From a virus: a DNA stretch of 64,000 nucleotides. Each line of letters begins with the position of its first letter. Positions within the stretch are counted from its first letter, which is position 1. The stretch is from IMG/VR virus record IMGVR_UViG_3300008267_005791, positions 1 through 64,000 of that record; one strand, written 5' to 3'. A model generated the notes under the pieces. The model searched no databases. It saw only the letters and a list, made by a program, of their open reading frames with translations, and was not told where the DNA came from. Shown here piece by piece: positions 19,725 to 28,900 of this stretch. The position numbers were made by a program, and so were the translations under genes.

Positions 19725-21242
19725 ATGTTTAAAATATTAGATTATAAATTAGCGGATAAGGGGTATTACATTAATTTACCATCATCTACTGATAGAAACC
19801 AAAAAATAAAAGAATTAATGTTACAATATAACATTGAGGGTTTAAATAGGTTTGAGGCATTAACAGATGAAATGATACAATATTCGTGTACAAAAAGTCA
19901 TTTAGAGATTTTTAAGCAATCATTAAATGAGGATTTGTCTATAATCTTTGTTGGTGAGGACGATTTTAATATTGAGGACGAATGTTATTTCCCGTATAAT
20001 AAAATTAAAAAATTTAGTGATGTTCTTATAGATGTTTACACCGATTTACAAAATGTAGAATGGGATGTGGTTTTATTAGGTTGTAACCCTAAATCACAAA
20101 TACGTCCAATAACTAATAATCTTGGTGTTGTAGATAAGAGTACCGGAGCTTGGAGTTATTTAATTAAGAAAAGAGCTTATGAATATATTTTAGAAAATTC
20201 AAATTATAAAAGAGACTACATTGCTATTGACGATTATCTACCTTTATTAAATAGTAAGGGGTTTATAACTTTAACTACAATACCTTTATGTATTAATCAT
20301 GCTGTTGGTTTTGAATCTACTTTACAACCCAGAGGTCCTGTTAATTATAATGGATGGATTCAAGGTAGTTATCATAAATTTTTATATGATAGATATCCAA
20401 ATGGTGTTTTTACAGATTTTAAAATAGAAAAAGAGTTAACTGTTGTTGTTGCTGGTCATTTTGTAGAAAATCATCAATACTATTTAAATTATTTATTACA
20501 TAGTTTACCTAACGAGATATTAAAATGTAAATTCATAATACATTATGATAAATCTGGAAATGAAGATATTAATAGTGAAATTGTTAAGTTAAATGCATAT
20601 TTTAGAGATGTTAAGTCAGATTTAAATACGGAGTTATCGTTTAGTTTTGGTGGTTTAATATCAACAATTGATAATATTTTACCAAAAATAAAAACACCTT
20701 ACTTTTTATTTTTAGAACACGATTGGGTTTTTTTAGAAAAAGATAATATTAATTTTAGCGACTTATTAAAAGCATTTAATAATCATAATTTTATAAATGC
20801 TGTTTGGTTTGCAAAAGATGATAACATTATGAGAGGGTTTGAAATTGCTAGAGATGTAGAAGATAAAACAACACCATTTGAAAAAGAAACTAGAGTAACA
20901 GAAATTGATTTAGTTACAACTTGTAGGTGGTCTAATAACCCCGTCATTTTTAGAACTTTAAAAATGGAAGATTGGTATTATAATATAATAAAAAACCAAT
21001 ATGTTGGTGTTTCTCATCAAAGTTGTCACAATGTTGAAGAAACTATGATACCTCATTACAGAAAGATTATTAGTGAAAATAAATGGGTTGATATTAGAGA
21101 TGATTGGGGTACCTTTTTATATGGTGATATAGGTGAAGGTCCTTATGTTGGACATACAGATGCGTCAAGACGATATCAAGGACAATCAAAATCACAACCT
21201 GAAATAAATGGTGAAAACTATATTAAAAATAATCCTCTGTAA
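19725..21242 (+). CDS. Bifunctional glycosyltransferase: GT25-like N-half plus second GT-A-like C-half
   Basis: 505 residues. Residues 1-~205 resemble GT25 (LPS beta-galactosyltransferase type): YYINLPSSTDRNQKI, then FEALTDEMIQYSCTKSHLEIFKQSLNEDLSIIFVGEDDF, with the S/C-x-x-SH helix and the E-D-D acidic motif, and WDVVLLGCNP. From ~225 a second domain starts (ELTVVVAGHFVENHQYYLNYLL...), with TPYFLFLEHDWVFLEKDNI near residue 335 as its acidic motif. It ends DWGTFLYGDIGEGPYVGHTD. Two transferases in one chain suggest consecutive sugar additions. Starts 2 bases after the previous stop. Confidence 0.6.
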   Translation: MFKILDYKLADKGYYINLPSSTDRNQKIKELMLQYNIEGLNRFEALTDEMIQYSCTKSHLEIFKQSLNEDLSIIFVGEDDFNIEDECYFPYNKIKKFSDVLIDVYTDLQNVEWDVVLLGCNPKSQIRPITNNLGVVDKSTGAWSYLIKKRAYEYILENSNYKRDYIAIDDYLPLLNSKGFITLTTIPLCINHAVGFESTLQPRGPVNYNGWIQGSYHKFLYDRYPNGVFTDFKIEKELTVVVAGHFVENHQYYLNYLLHSLPNEILKCKFIIHYDKSGNEDINSEIVKLNAYFRDVKSDLNTELSFSFGGLISTIDNILPKIKTPYFLFLEHDWVFLEKDNINFSDLLKAFNNHNFINAVWFAKDDNIMRGFEIARDVEDKTTPFEKETRVTEIDLVTTCRWSNNPVIFRTLKMEDWYYNIIKNQYVGVSHQSCHNVEETMIPHYRKIISENKWVDIRDDWGTFLYGDIGEGPYVGHTDASRRYQGQSKSQPEINGENYIKNNPL

Positions 21243-21244
21243 AT

Positions 21245-21862
21245 ATGAATATAAATTTATTTACCGGTTGGTTTTATGAACCAAAAAATACAATTAGAGA
21301 AGATGAATTTAATTTTTGTTACGAAAAAAATAAAAAATTAAATTTTGGTCAATATTATATAAATAAAACTAAAAGACCAACATATAATTCATTTTTAAAC
21401 GAAATGAAAAAATACCCTAACGATATTAATATAATTGCAAACCCCGATAATTTTTTTGATGATAAATTTTTAAATGATTTACACGAATTATATTCTAATT
21501 ATACAAAAAAAGAAAAATTATGTTTAGGTTTAACAAGATGGAATTATTTCAACGAGGATGATATTAGATATTTTAACGCTAAAGATTCTCAAGATGTTTT
21601 TATATTTTATGGTTCAGTTGATTTAAATAATTATGAAGAAATACCTTTAGGTAGACCTGGGTGTGATAATAGATTTGCGTCGATATTAATATATGATTTA
21701 AATATGGACGTATTTAATCCAAGTAAGGACTTAAAATATTATCATTACCATCCATCAGATGATTCAACAAGGACTTATTTAAATGAAAAAGGTGAAAGGA
21801 TTGAATTTGTTATAGGAGCTCACGAATTTGTTTATTTATGTTCATTAAACGACATTAAGTAA
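21245..21862 (+). CDS. Probable small glycosyltransferase-like protein
   Basis: 205 residues, family not recognised. Seen: an N-terminal strand (MNINLFTGWFYEP), then NINIIANPDNFFDDKFLNDL, which has the position and shape of a GT-A nucleotide-binding acidic motif. LGRPGCDNRFASILIYDLNMDVFNPSKDLKYYHYHPSD follows, similar to the acceptor-side end of small bacterial transferases. It starts 2 bases after the GT25-like gene and lies inside the glycosyltransferase run, so a role in the same glycan pathway is likely by context. Confidence 0.4.
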   Translation: MNINLFTGWFYEPKNTIREDEFNFCYEKNKKLNFGQYYINKTKRPTYNSFLNEMKKYPNDINIIANPDNFFDDKFLNDLHELYSNYTKKEKLCLGLTRWNYFNEDDIRYFNAKDSQDVFIFYGSVDLNNYEEIPLGRPGCDNRFASILIYDLNMDVFNPSKDLKYYHYHPSDDSTRTYLNEKGERIEFVIGAHEFVYLCSLNDIK

Positions 21863-21906
21863 CAAAATTGTAAAAATGAAGAATAAGTTAAATAAAATAA
21901 TGTTAT

Positions 21907-22458
21907 ATGAAATTATTAAACATAATAACACCTTGCAGTAGACCTCAAAATCTACACCTAATATCAAAAAGTATTAATATCCCAAGTGAAAATTATAGAT
22001 GGATTATTGTTTTTGATTCATTAACTTTACCCGATAAAAGTTATATACCGGATAATTGTGAATATTATTTACATAAAAATAAAGATAGTGTATTCGGTAA
22101 TAGTCAAAGAAATTTTGCATTAGATTTAGTGAAAATGGGACACATTTATTTTAACGATGATGATACATTAATTCATCCTGAATTATGGGATAATGTTAAA
22201 GATTGTGATGAAGACTTCATAAGTTTTAAACAATCTTATAATGATGGGGGTGTAAGATTAAATGGTAATTTAATTAAATTATGTCATATTGATAGTCATA
22301 ATTTTATAACATCATATGATTTAGTGGAAGATATTAGATTTGAATTACCTCATTATAATTCGGATGGAATATTTGCCGTTAAATGTTATGATAAGACAAA
22401 AACAAAAAAATATATAAATAAATCTTTATCAATTTATAATCAATTAAATTACATATAA
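21907..22458 (+). CDS. Small GT2-like glycosyltransferase
   Basis: 183 residues. LLNIITPCSRPQNLHLISKSI is a GT2-type opening (strand 1 plus helix), followed by YRWIIVFDS and FGNSQRNFALDLVKMGHIYFNDDDTLIHPELWDNV. There the D-D-D after a strand fits the DxD donor-binding motif. It is shorter than typical GT2 enzymes (~230-300) and lacks an evident acceptor half, as do other phage mini-transferases. A 44-base gap separates it from the previous gene. Confidence 0.55.
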   Translation: MKLLNIITPCSRPQNLHLISKSINIPSENYRWIIVFDSLTLPDKSYIPDNCEYYLHKNKDSVFGNSQRNFALDLVKMGHIYFNDDDTLIHPELWDNVKDCDEDFISFKQSYNDGGVRLNGNLIKLCHIDSHNFITSYDLVEDIRFELPHYNSDGIFAVKCYDKTKTKKYINKSLSIYNQLNYI

Positions 22459-22472
22459 TATAGTACAAAAAA

Positions 22473-24815
22473 ATGGGAAACAAATTAAATGAAATAATGA
22501 ATTTTCATAACAAACAAGTGGATTCATCAATTATTAATCAAGACCAAGTTAAAAAATTAGTTGAGTATTTGTTAGACGCTATCGAAAATAATATAGATGG
22601 TGATGTTGTTGAATTAGGTTGTTATGTTGGTGAATCAAGTAAATACTTAATGAAAACATTAGTGGAGACAAATTCTGATAAAAAATTGTATGTATATGAT
22701 TCATTTGAAGGATTACCTGATTTATCCAAATGGGAGATAAACACCGGTTGGAGACCAAGAACATTAGTGACAAGTGAAGATGTTTTAACAAGTAATTTTA
22801 TTGAAAATAATTTACCAACACCAATAATAACTAAAGGGTGGTTTAAAGATATTCCGGAAGATAAACTACCTGAAAAAATATCGTTTGCATTTCTTGATGG
22901 TGATTTTTATGACTCAATATATGATAGTTTAGTTAAAGTTTATGATAGAGTTGTTGATGGTGGTTATATATTTTTTCACGATTATAAAAGAAATGATTTA
23001 CCTGGTGTTGAGGCGGCGATTAAAGATTTCTTTGAATTAAGAGGTATTGAAAATAATGTTATTGAGGTCGTTACTCAAGTGGGTGGATATAAAAAAAATT
23101 CAAAAATAGTTAAAATTGAAAGTATGAGTTATAGTTCTAATAATACAACAACATTAGTAACCGGTTTATGGGACATAGGTAGAGGAGACCTCCAAGAAGG
23201 ATGGTCTCGTTCATTTCAACATTATTTAGACAAATTTCAACAACTATTACAAGTTGATGTGAATATGATAATTTTTGGTGATGAAGAATTGGAAAAATTT
23301 GTATTAAACAATAGACGTAGTGAAAATACACAATTTGTTCGTAGAGATTTATCTTGGTTTAAAAATAATGATTTTTACGATAAAATTCAAAAAATAAGAA
23401 CAAACCCTGATTGGTATAATCAAGTTGGGTGGTTAACGGATTCAACTCAATCTAAATTAGAAATGTATAATCCTTTAGTTATGTCAAAAGTTTATCTTTT
23501 ACATGACGCAAAGATTTTAGATAAATTTGATTCAGAATATATGTTTTGGATTGATGCCGGTTTAACTAACACAATTCACCCGGGATACTTCACTCATGAT
23601 AAAGTTTTAGATAAATTACCCCAATTAGTAAAGAGTTTTCATTTTGTTTGTTTCCCTTATGAAACCAATAGCGAAATTCACGGATTCAAATACCAAGAGT
23701 TATGTGAATTAGCCGGTAAACCTGTTAATATGGTTGCTAGAGCAGGTTTCTTTGGTGGAAAAAAAGATGTTATATCGGAAATTAACACCATTTATTACGG
23801 ATTAATGAATGAAACACTTTCAAATGGGTTAATGGGTACTGAAGAATCGTTATTCACTATTATGACATACAAGTACCCAAACTTAATTACTTATTCAGAA
23901 ATAGAGGGTAATGGGTTAATGGGTAAGTTTTTTGAAGATTTAAAAGATATGACGGTTGAGGTTAAATCGGAAATATCTAAAAATGTTATTGTAAATAATT
24001 TAGACACATCAAAAGTTGGTCTTTATGTTATTACATTTAACTCACCAAAACAATTGGAAGTTCTTATCCAATCTATGTTGGATTATGATAAAGATTTTAT
24101 AGAGAAACCAAAAAAATTCTTATTAGATAACTCAACTGATTTATCAACAACACCGAGATACATAGAATTGTGTGAACAATATGGTTTTGAACACATTAAA
24201 AAAGATAATATTGGTATTGTTGGTGGTAGAGTATTTGTTGCCGAACATTTTGATGAAACTGACTTAGATTGTTATTGGTGGTTTGAAGATGATATGGCAT
24301 TTTACCCTAAAAAGGGTGAGGTTTGTAGAAATGGGTTTCCCCGTTTTGTGGATAACTTATATCAGAAATCATTAGATATACTTGCTAAAGAAAATTTTGA
24401 TTTTCTTAAACTTAATTTTAGTGAATTTTTTGGTGACAATAGTGTACAATGGAGTTGGTATAATGTACCTCAAGATTTTAGACAAAAGCATTGGCCAAAC
24501 AATCCCAAATTACCTGTACAAGGTTTAGACCCAAATTCACCAAAAACAAAATTTGATGAAATTCATATCCACAAAGGTTTACCATATGTTACCGGAGAAG
24601 TCTATCTTTCAAATTGGCCAATTGTATTATCAAAAGAAGGTAATTACAAATGTTATTTAGAAACAAAGTGGGCTCATCCGTTTGAACAGACACTAATGTC
24701 TTATAGTTATCAAGAAACCGTTAAAGGAAAAATTTATCCGGGATTGTTGTTACTAACACCCACTGAGCACAATCGCTTTGACCATTACGACGGTTCGTTA
24801 AGAAAAGAGAGTTAA
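22473..24815 (+). CDS. Triple-domain enzyme: TylF/MycF-like methyltransferase, HtrL/YibB-like transferase, GT2-like transferase
   Basis: 780 residues. Residues ~1-210 are TylF/MycF-like SAM-dependent O-methyltransferase: GDVVELGCYVGESSKYLMK (SAM loop), KLYVYDSFEGLPDLSKW, FAFLDGDFYDSIYDSL and DGGYIFFHDYKRNDLPGVE, with the acidic metal-binding residues. Residues ~225-500 match the HtrL/YibB family: TTLVTGLWDIGRGDLQEGW, FIGDEEL-like IIFGDEELEKFVL, NPLVMSKVYLLHDA, YMFWIDAGLTNTI, ARAGFFGGKKDVI and MGTEESLFTIM. From ~512 a GT2-like domain follows (VGLYVITFNSPKQLEVLIQS, KDNIGIVGGRVFVAEHF, YWWFEDDMAF). It could both transfer and methylate sugars, for example capping a glycan. Last gene of the run, 14 bases after its neighbour. 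Confidence 0.7.
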   Translation: MGNKLNEIMNFHNKQVDSSIINQDQVKKLVEYLLDAIENNIDGDVVELGCYVGESSKYLMKTLVETNSDKKLYVYDSFEGLPDLSKWEINTGWRPRTLVTSEDVLTSNFIENNLPTPIITKGWFKDIPEDKLPEKISFAFLDGDFYDSIYDSLVKVYDRVVDGGYIFFHDYKRNDLPGVEAAIKDFFELRGIENNVIEVVTQVGGYKKNSKIVKIESMSYSSNNTTTLVTGLWDIGRGDLQEGWSRSFQHYLDKFQQLLQVDVNMIIFGDEELEKFVLNNRRSENTQFVRRDLSWFKNNDFYDKIQKIRTNPDWYNQVGWLTDSTQSKLEMYNPLVMSKVYLLHDAKILDKFDSEYMFWIDAGLTNTIHPGYFTHDKVLDKLPQLVKSFHFVCFPYETNSEIHGFKYQELCELAGKPVNMVARAGFFGGKKDVISEINTIYYGLMNETLSNGLMGTEESLFTIMTYKYPNLITYSEIEGNGLMGKFFEDLKDMTVEVKSEISKNVIVNNLDTSKVGLYVITFNSPKQLEVLIQSMLDYDKDFIEKPKKFLLDNSTDLSTTPRYIELCEQYGFEHIKKDNIGIVGGRVFVAEHFDETDLDCYWWFEDDMAFYPKKGEVCRNGFPRFVDNLYQKSLDILAKENFDFLKLNFSEFFGDNSVQWSWYNVPQDFRQKHWPNNPKLPVQGLDPNSPKTKFDEIHIHKGLPYVTGEVYLSNWPIVLSKEGNYKCYLETKWAHPFEQTLMSYSYQETVKGKIYPGLLLLTPTEHNRFDHYDGSLRKES

Positions 24816-24839
24816 ATCATTTATTTTTAAAAATCCAAC

Positions 24840-24847
24840 TATTTATA
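24840..24847 (+). promoter_or_regulatory. TATTTATA box upstream of the protease gene
   Basis: TATTTATAATAAAA lies 14 bases before the ATG at 24862; the same sequence and spacing occur upstream of 51474. The box lies in the loop between AAAATCCA (24830-24837) and TGGATTTT (24864-24871), so the start codon region could also be folded. Confidence 0.5.
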
Positions 24848-24861
24848 ATAAAAAATAATAG

Positions 24862-25965
24862 ATGGATTTTTTTATTAAGAAAAACTCGACTTTACCTGTT
24901 TTAAAATTCCAAGTCGTAAAAGATGGAAGAAGTGATTACAATAATTTTATGAAAACCATAGAGTTATCGTCAATTTTCTTCTCAATGGTAGATGTAGAAA
25001 CGGGAATACCAAAAATTACTTCAAGACCTGGCGGATTTGTTGAAAAAACCTCAATGGACCCCAATTCCGAACCAGAATATTACATATATTATCAATTCAC
25101 ATCCAAAGACACCAATCGTGTTGGTAGATATGAGGGTGAATTTATGTTAAGAAATTCTGATGGTGTACTTATCTTACCAATTAGAGAAAAACTTAATATT
25201 AATGTTCAGGAATCTTTCGTTGCCGATGATTTGGTTTATGATAGTTGTTATGTTTCAGAATTCCCTTGCTGTGTTAACGAACCAACAGTTTTGGTGGAAA
25301 GTATTAATAGAACATATCAATTAGGGAGACAATATGTTCCGGATGAAAGAGACCACAAATATTCAATTAATAATCTTTTAAGTGCAACACCTATTAAACT
25401 TACCAACAGATATTGGGATGATAATGGATGGTGGGGTAATCAAGGTAATACACCCCAATGTGTAGGATATGCTTGGGCTCATTGGTTAGAAGATGGTCCG
25501 GTTCCTCAAAGTGGTATCGCTCCAATAATACCCCCAAGAGTTATTTACGAAAACGCTCAAAAAGTTGATGAATGGGTTGGTGAGAATTATGCCGGAACCT
25601 CAGTTAGAGGTGGTGTTAAATATTTAAAAAGTGTTGGTAAAGTTTCTTCTTATTATTGGGGGTTTAATTTAACATCATTAATTAATTCTGTTTTAAATTT
25701 AGGTCCTGTTGTTGTTGGAACTAATTGGTATACCGGAATGTTTTACCCTAATAGAAATGGTTTAATTAAAATTAGTGGTCGTATCGCTGGTGGACACGCT
25801 TATGTCATCAATGGTGTTAATACGGTAACAAGACTTTTTAGAATTAAAAATAGCTGGGGACAATCTTGGGGACAATCGGGTCACGCATACATTTCATTCA
25901 CTGATATGGAAAGATTAATAAGAGAACGAGGTGAAATTTGTTTTGCTATTGAGGTATCTTCATAA
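24862..25965 (+). CDS. Papain-like (C1) cysteine protease with a virion-protein-like N-terminal domain
   Basis: 367 residues. The C-terminal part (~165-367) has the papain order: oxyanion Gln194 and nucleophile Cys200 in GNQGNTPQCVGYAWAHW (six apart, as Q19/C25 in papain), His312 in AGGHAYVINGV, and Asn330 in RIKNSWGQSWGQSGHAYIS. All catalytic residues are present, with no signal or pro-peptide recognised. Residues 1-~120 form a beta domain (LPVLKFQVVKDGRSDYNNF ... SSIFFSMVD) like the N-terminal domains of baseplate or fibre proteins such as BppU. This suggests the protease is carried on the virion. It sits between the glycosyltransferase run and the largest adhesin; it could cleave host surface proteins or process adhesins. 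Confidence 0.75.
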   Translation: MDFFIKKNSTLPVLKFQVVKDGRSDYNNFMKTIELSSIFFSMVDVETGIPKITSRPGGFVEKTSMDPNSEPEYYIYYQFTSKDTNRVGRYEGEFMLRNSDGVLILPIREKLNINVQESFVADDLVYDSCYVSEFPCCVNEPTVLVESINRTYQLGRQYVPDERDHKYSINNLLSATPIKLTNRYWDDNGWWGNQGNTPQCVGYAWAHWLEDGPVPQSGIAPIIPPRVIYENAQKVDEWVGENYAGTSVRGGVKYLKSVGKVSSYYWGFNLTSLINSVLNLGPVVVGTNWYTGMFYPNRNGLIKISGRIAGGHAYVINGVNTVTRLFRIKNSWGQSWGQSGHAYISFTDMERLIRERGEICFAIEVSS

Positions 25966-25987
25966 TATTATAATTTAAAAAAACAAT

Positions 25988-28900
25988 ATGTTAATAGGTC
26001 AAAAATTAGAGGTAGTTAATAATGGTGATGGAAAAATAATTATAAATTTTCAAAATTTATCAGATTCTACATGGAGAAGACAAGTAGAGTTAGGACCAAA
26101 ACAAATAAAAAGTATTTGGTGTATTAAGGGAACTTTTTCTTTCAGTAACGGTACTTCAGGTTTATTAAAAATTTTATCAGATATTAATTGGCCTCCGGAA
26201 GATTTAATTTATGTGAGAATAAAACCAACCCCAACTCCAACCCCAACAAACACCCCAACACCAACAAACACCCCAACACCAACTCTCGAGACAATACGAG
26301 TTAAAACATATTTAGGGCCGTACACTAATCAAAATCTATCAGGAAATACAGGTAATTTTTCCGACACTAATCTATGTAATATAAAAGTTGGTTGGTTTGC
26401 TTATGGTCCAGAAGTTATAAATCTACCAATTACATCTATTGATTGTGTTAAAGGTGATATAACAATTGATGGTTACTTTATTGAGGACACTGAGTATGTG
26501 TTTTCCGAAAATGAATTCTTAAGTAACCCTTTAATTATATCCGCAGTAGATGATAGTGTCCCATATTTTTTAACAAATAATGTAGAAATTCCAATGTCTG
26601 GTGAAACATTATTGGTAAATTATAGTTTAAATTTAGCGGAAAATAGTTCTGATAATATTTCAGATAGTGGTGGAATATATTTTAACAATATTGATTATAA
26701 TGGTATTAATCAATCCAATTATTTTGATTCTATGGTTGGTAAGAATTTTTTACTAACAATTAATCAAAATGAATCCGCAGCTGTGTTTAGTGGTGGGTCG
26801 GATTCAGTACAAATACTTAATGATGAAAGCGGTTATTTTATAGACACTGTTTCCGAAGCGGGGATAACATTATTAAATAAAACAATTACCGATTTCATTT
26901 TTGATGAAGTCGTATATGTTGACCTCACAATAATTTCTCCTATTAATATCTCAACAGAAACACCAACTCCAACTCCAACTTCTACTCCAACGATAACTCC
27001 AACGATAACTCCAACGATAACAATAACTCCAACACCAGGATTACCTCCTACTCCAACACCTACATCAGGATTATTAGTAACTTTAACACCAACTCCAACA
27101 CCCACATCAGAATTATCAATAACTTTAACACCAACACCTACTCAAACCCAAACAAAAACCCCAACACCCACACCAATATTAAATGATTTAGACTTTATAT
27201 CAATATGGAGGGTATCTTCTCCATCAAATAGTGTCACATTACCTTATGGACCATCCGGAACATATAGTGGTACGATAGATTGGGGGGATGGAACTACTTC
27301 TGTAAATAGATACGCAAATAGAAAACATGTTTATTCAAGTCCCGGAGATTATACAATAACAATAAGTGGTGTATTAGTAAGATGGTCATTTAGTAATGGG
27401 GTGGATAGATTTAAAATATTATCAATTCTTAATTGGGGATGTTTAAATTTAGGGAGTAGTATTAATTGTTTTTATGGTTGTGGTAATTTAACATTAAATA
27501 ATGTTAAGGACACTTTAAATTTAACTAACACAACTAATTTATCTAATTTATTTGTAAATTGCGATAGTTTAACGACGATTAATAATGTGAATTTATGGGA
27601 TGTTAGTAATGTAACTAATATGAATTTCATGTTTAGAAACACAAATTTTAATGACGATATCTCAAATTGGGATGTTAGTAATGTCACCACAATGCGTGCT
27701 ATGTTTTGGGATTCCCCATTTGACCAACCAATAGGTGATTGGAATGTTGGGAGTGTAACTAACATGGGTTTCATGTTTTATTCATCGTTATTTAATCAAG
27801 ATATATCAAATTGGAATACCGTTAATGTGACCGACATGATTTATATGTTTGGTCTATCACCTTTTAACCATCCTATTGGTGATTGGGATGTTAGTAATGT
27901 GACCGATATGTCTTATATGTTTTATAACACTCAATTTAACCAATCAATTGGTGATTGGAGTGTTGGGAATGTGACCACTATGAGAACTATGTTTCGTAAT
28001 TCACCATTTAACCAACCAATTGGTGATTGGGATGTTAGTAATGTTACCAGTATGCGTAGTATGTTTTGGGATTCCCCATTTGACCATCCAATAGGTGATT
28101 GGAATGTTGGGAATGTAACTAATATGGAATATATGTTCTACAAATCATTATTTAATCAAGACATTTCAAATTGGAATGTTGGGAATGTAACTAATATGGA
28201 ATATATGTTCTATGGGACACCATTTAACCAACCAATAGGTGGTTGGGATGTTGGTAATGTAACCGATATGAATCAAATGTTTTATGACACCCCATTTAAC
28301 CAACCAATAGGTGATTGGAATGTTGGTAATGTAATTGATATGAGAGGTATGTTTCGTTTTTCGTTTTTCAACGAAAGTATTGAGTATTGGAATGTTAGTA
28401 ATGTTACAACAATGCGTAGTATGTTTTGGGGTTGTCCGTTTAATCAACCAATTAATAGTTGGAATGTTGGTAATGTAACTGATATGTGGGCAATGTTTTA
28501 CAACGCATCATTTAACCAACCAATTGGTGATTGGAATGTTGGTAATGTAACTGATATGTCTTATATGTTTTACAACTCACCATTTAATCAACCAATAGGT
28601 GATTGGAATGTTGGTAATGTAACTGATATGAGTCGAATGTTTCATGAGACATCATTTAACCAACCAATAGGTGGTTGGAATGTTGGTAATGTAACAGATA
28701 TGCGTAGTATGTTTTTTAATAGTCAATTTAACCAACCAATTGGTGATTGGGATGTTAGTAATGTTACCAGTATGTGGGGTATGTTTTATTCAACAGCATT
28801 CAATCAAGATATATCAAATTGGGATATTGGTAAGGTTAGAAATATGGAATATATGCTTAACGGGACTTATATGAGTGTGATAAATTATGATAGTTTATTA

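Noticed and set aside
24830-24871. Start-codon-sequestering RNA switch before the protease gene
   Set aside because: The 8-bp pairing exists, but the loop is 26 bases of AT-rich DNA that already contains a promoter-like box, and there is no ligand-binding structure to support a riboswitch.
26833-27105. Antisense frame encoding a Gly-Val repeat protein
   Set aside because: It is the reverse complement of a Thr-Pro linker; the open frame is a by-product of low-complexity DNA. The same applies to antisense frames at 5571-5753, 15028-15228 and 30390-30575.
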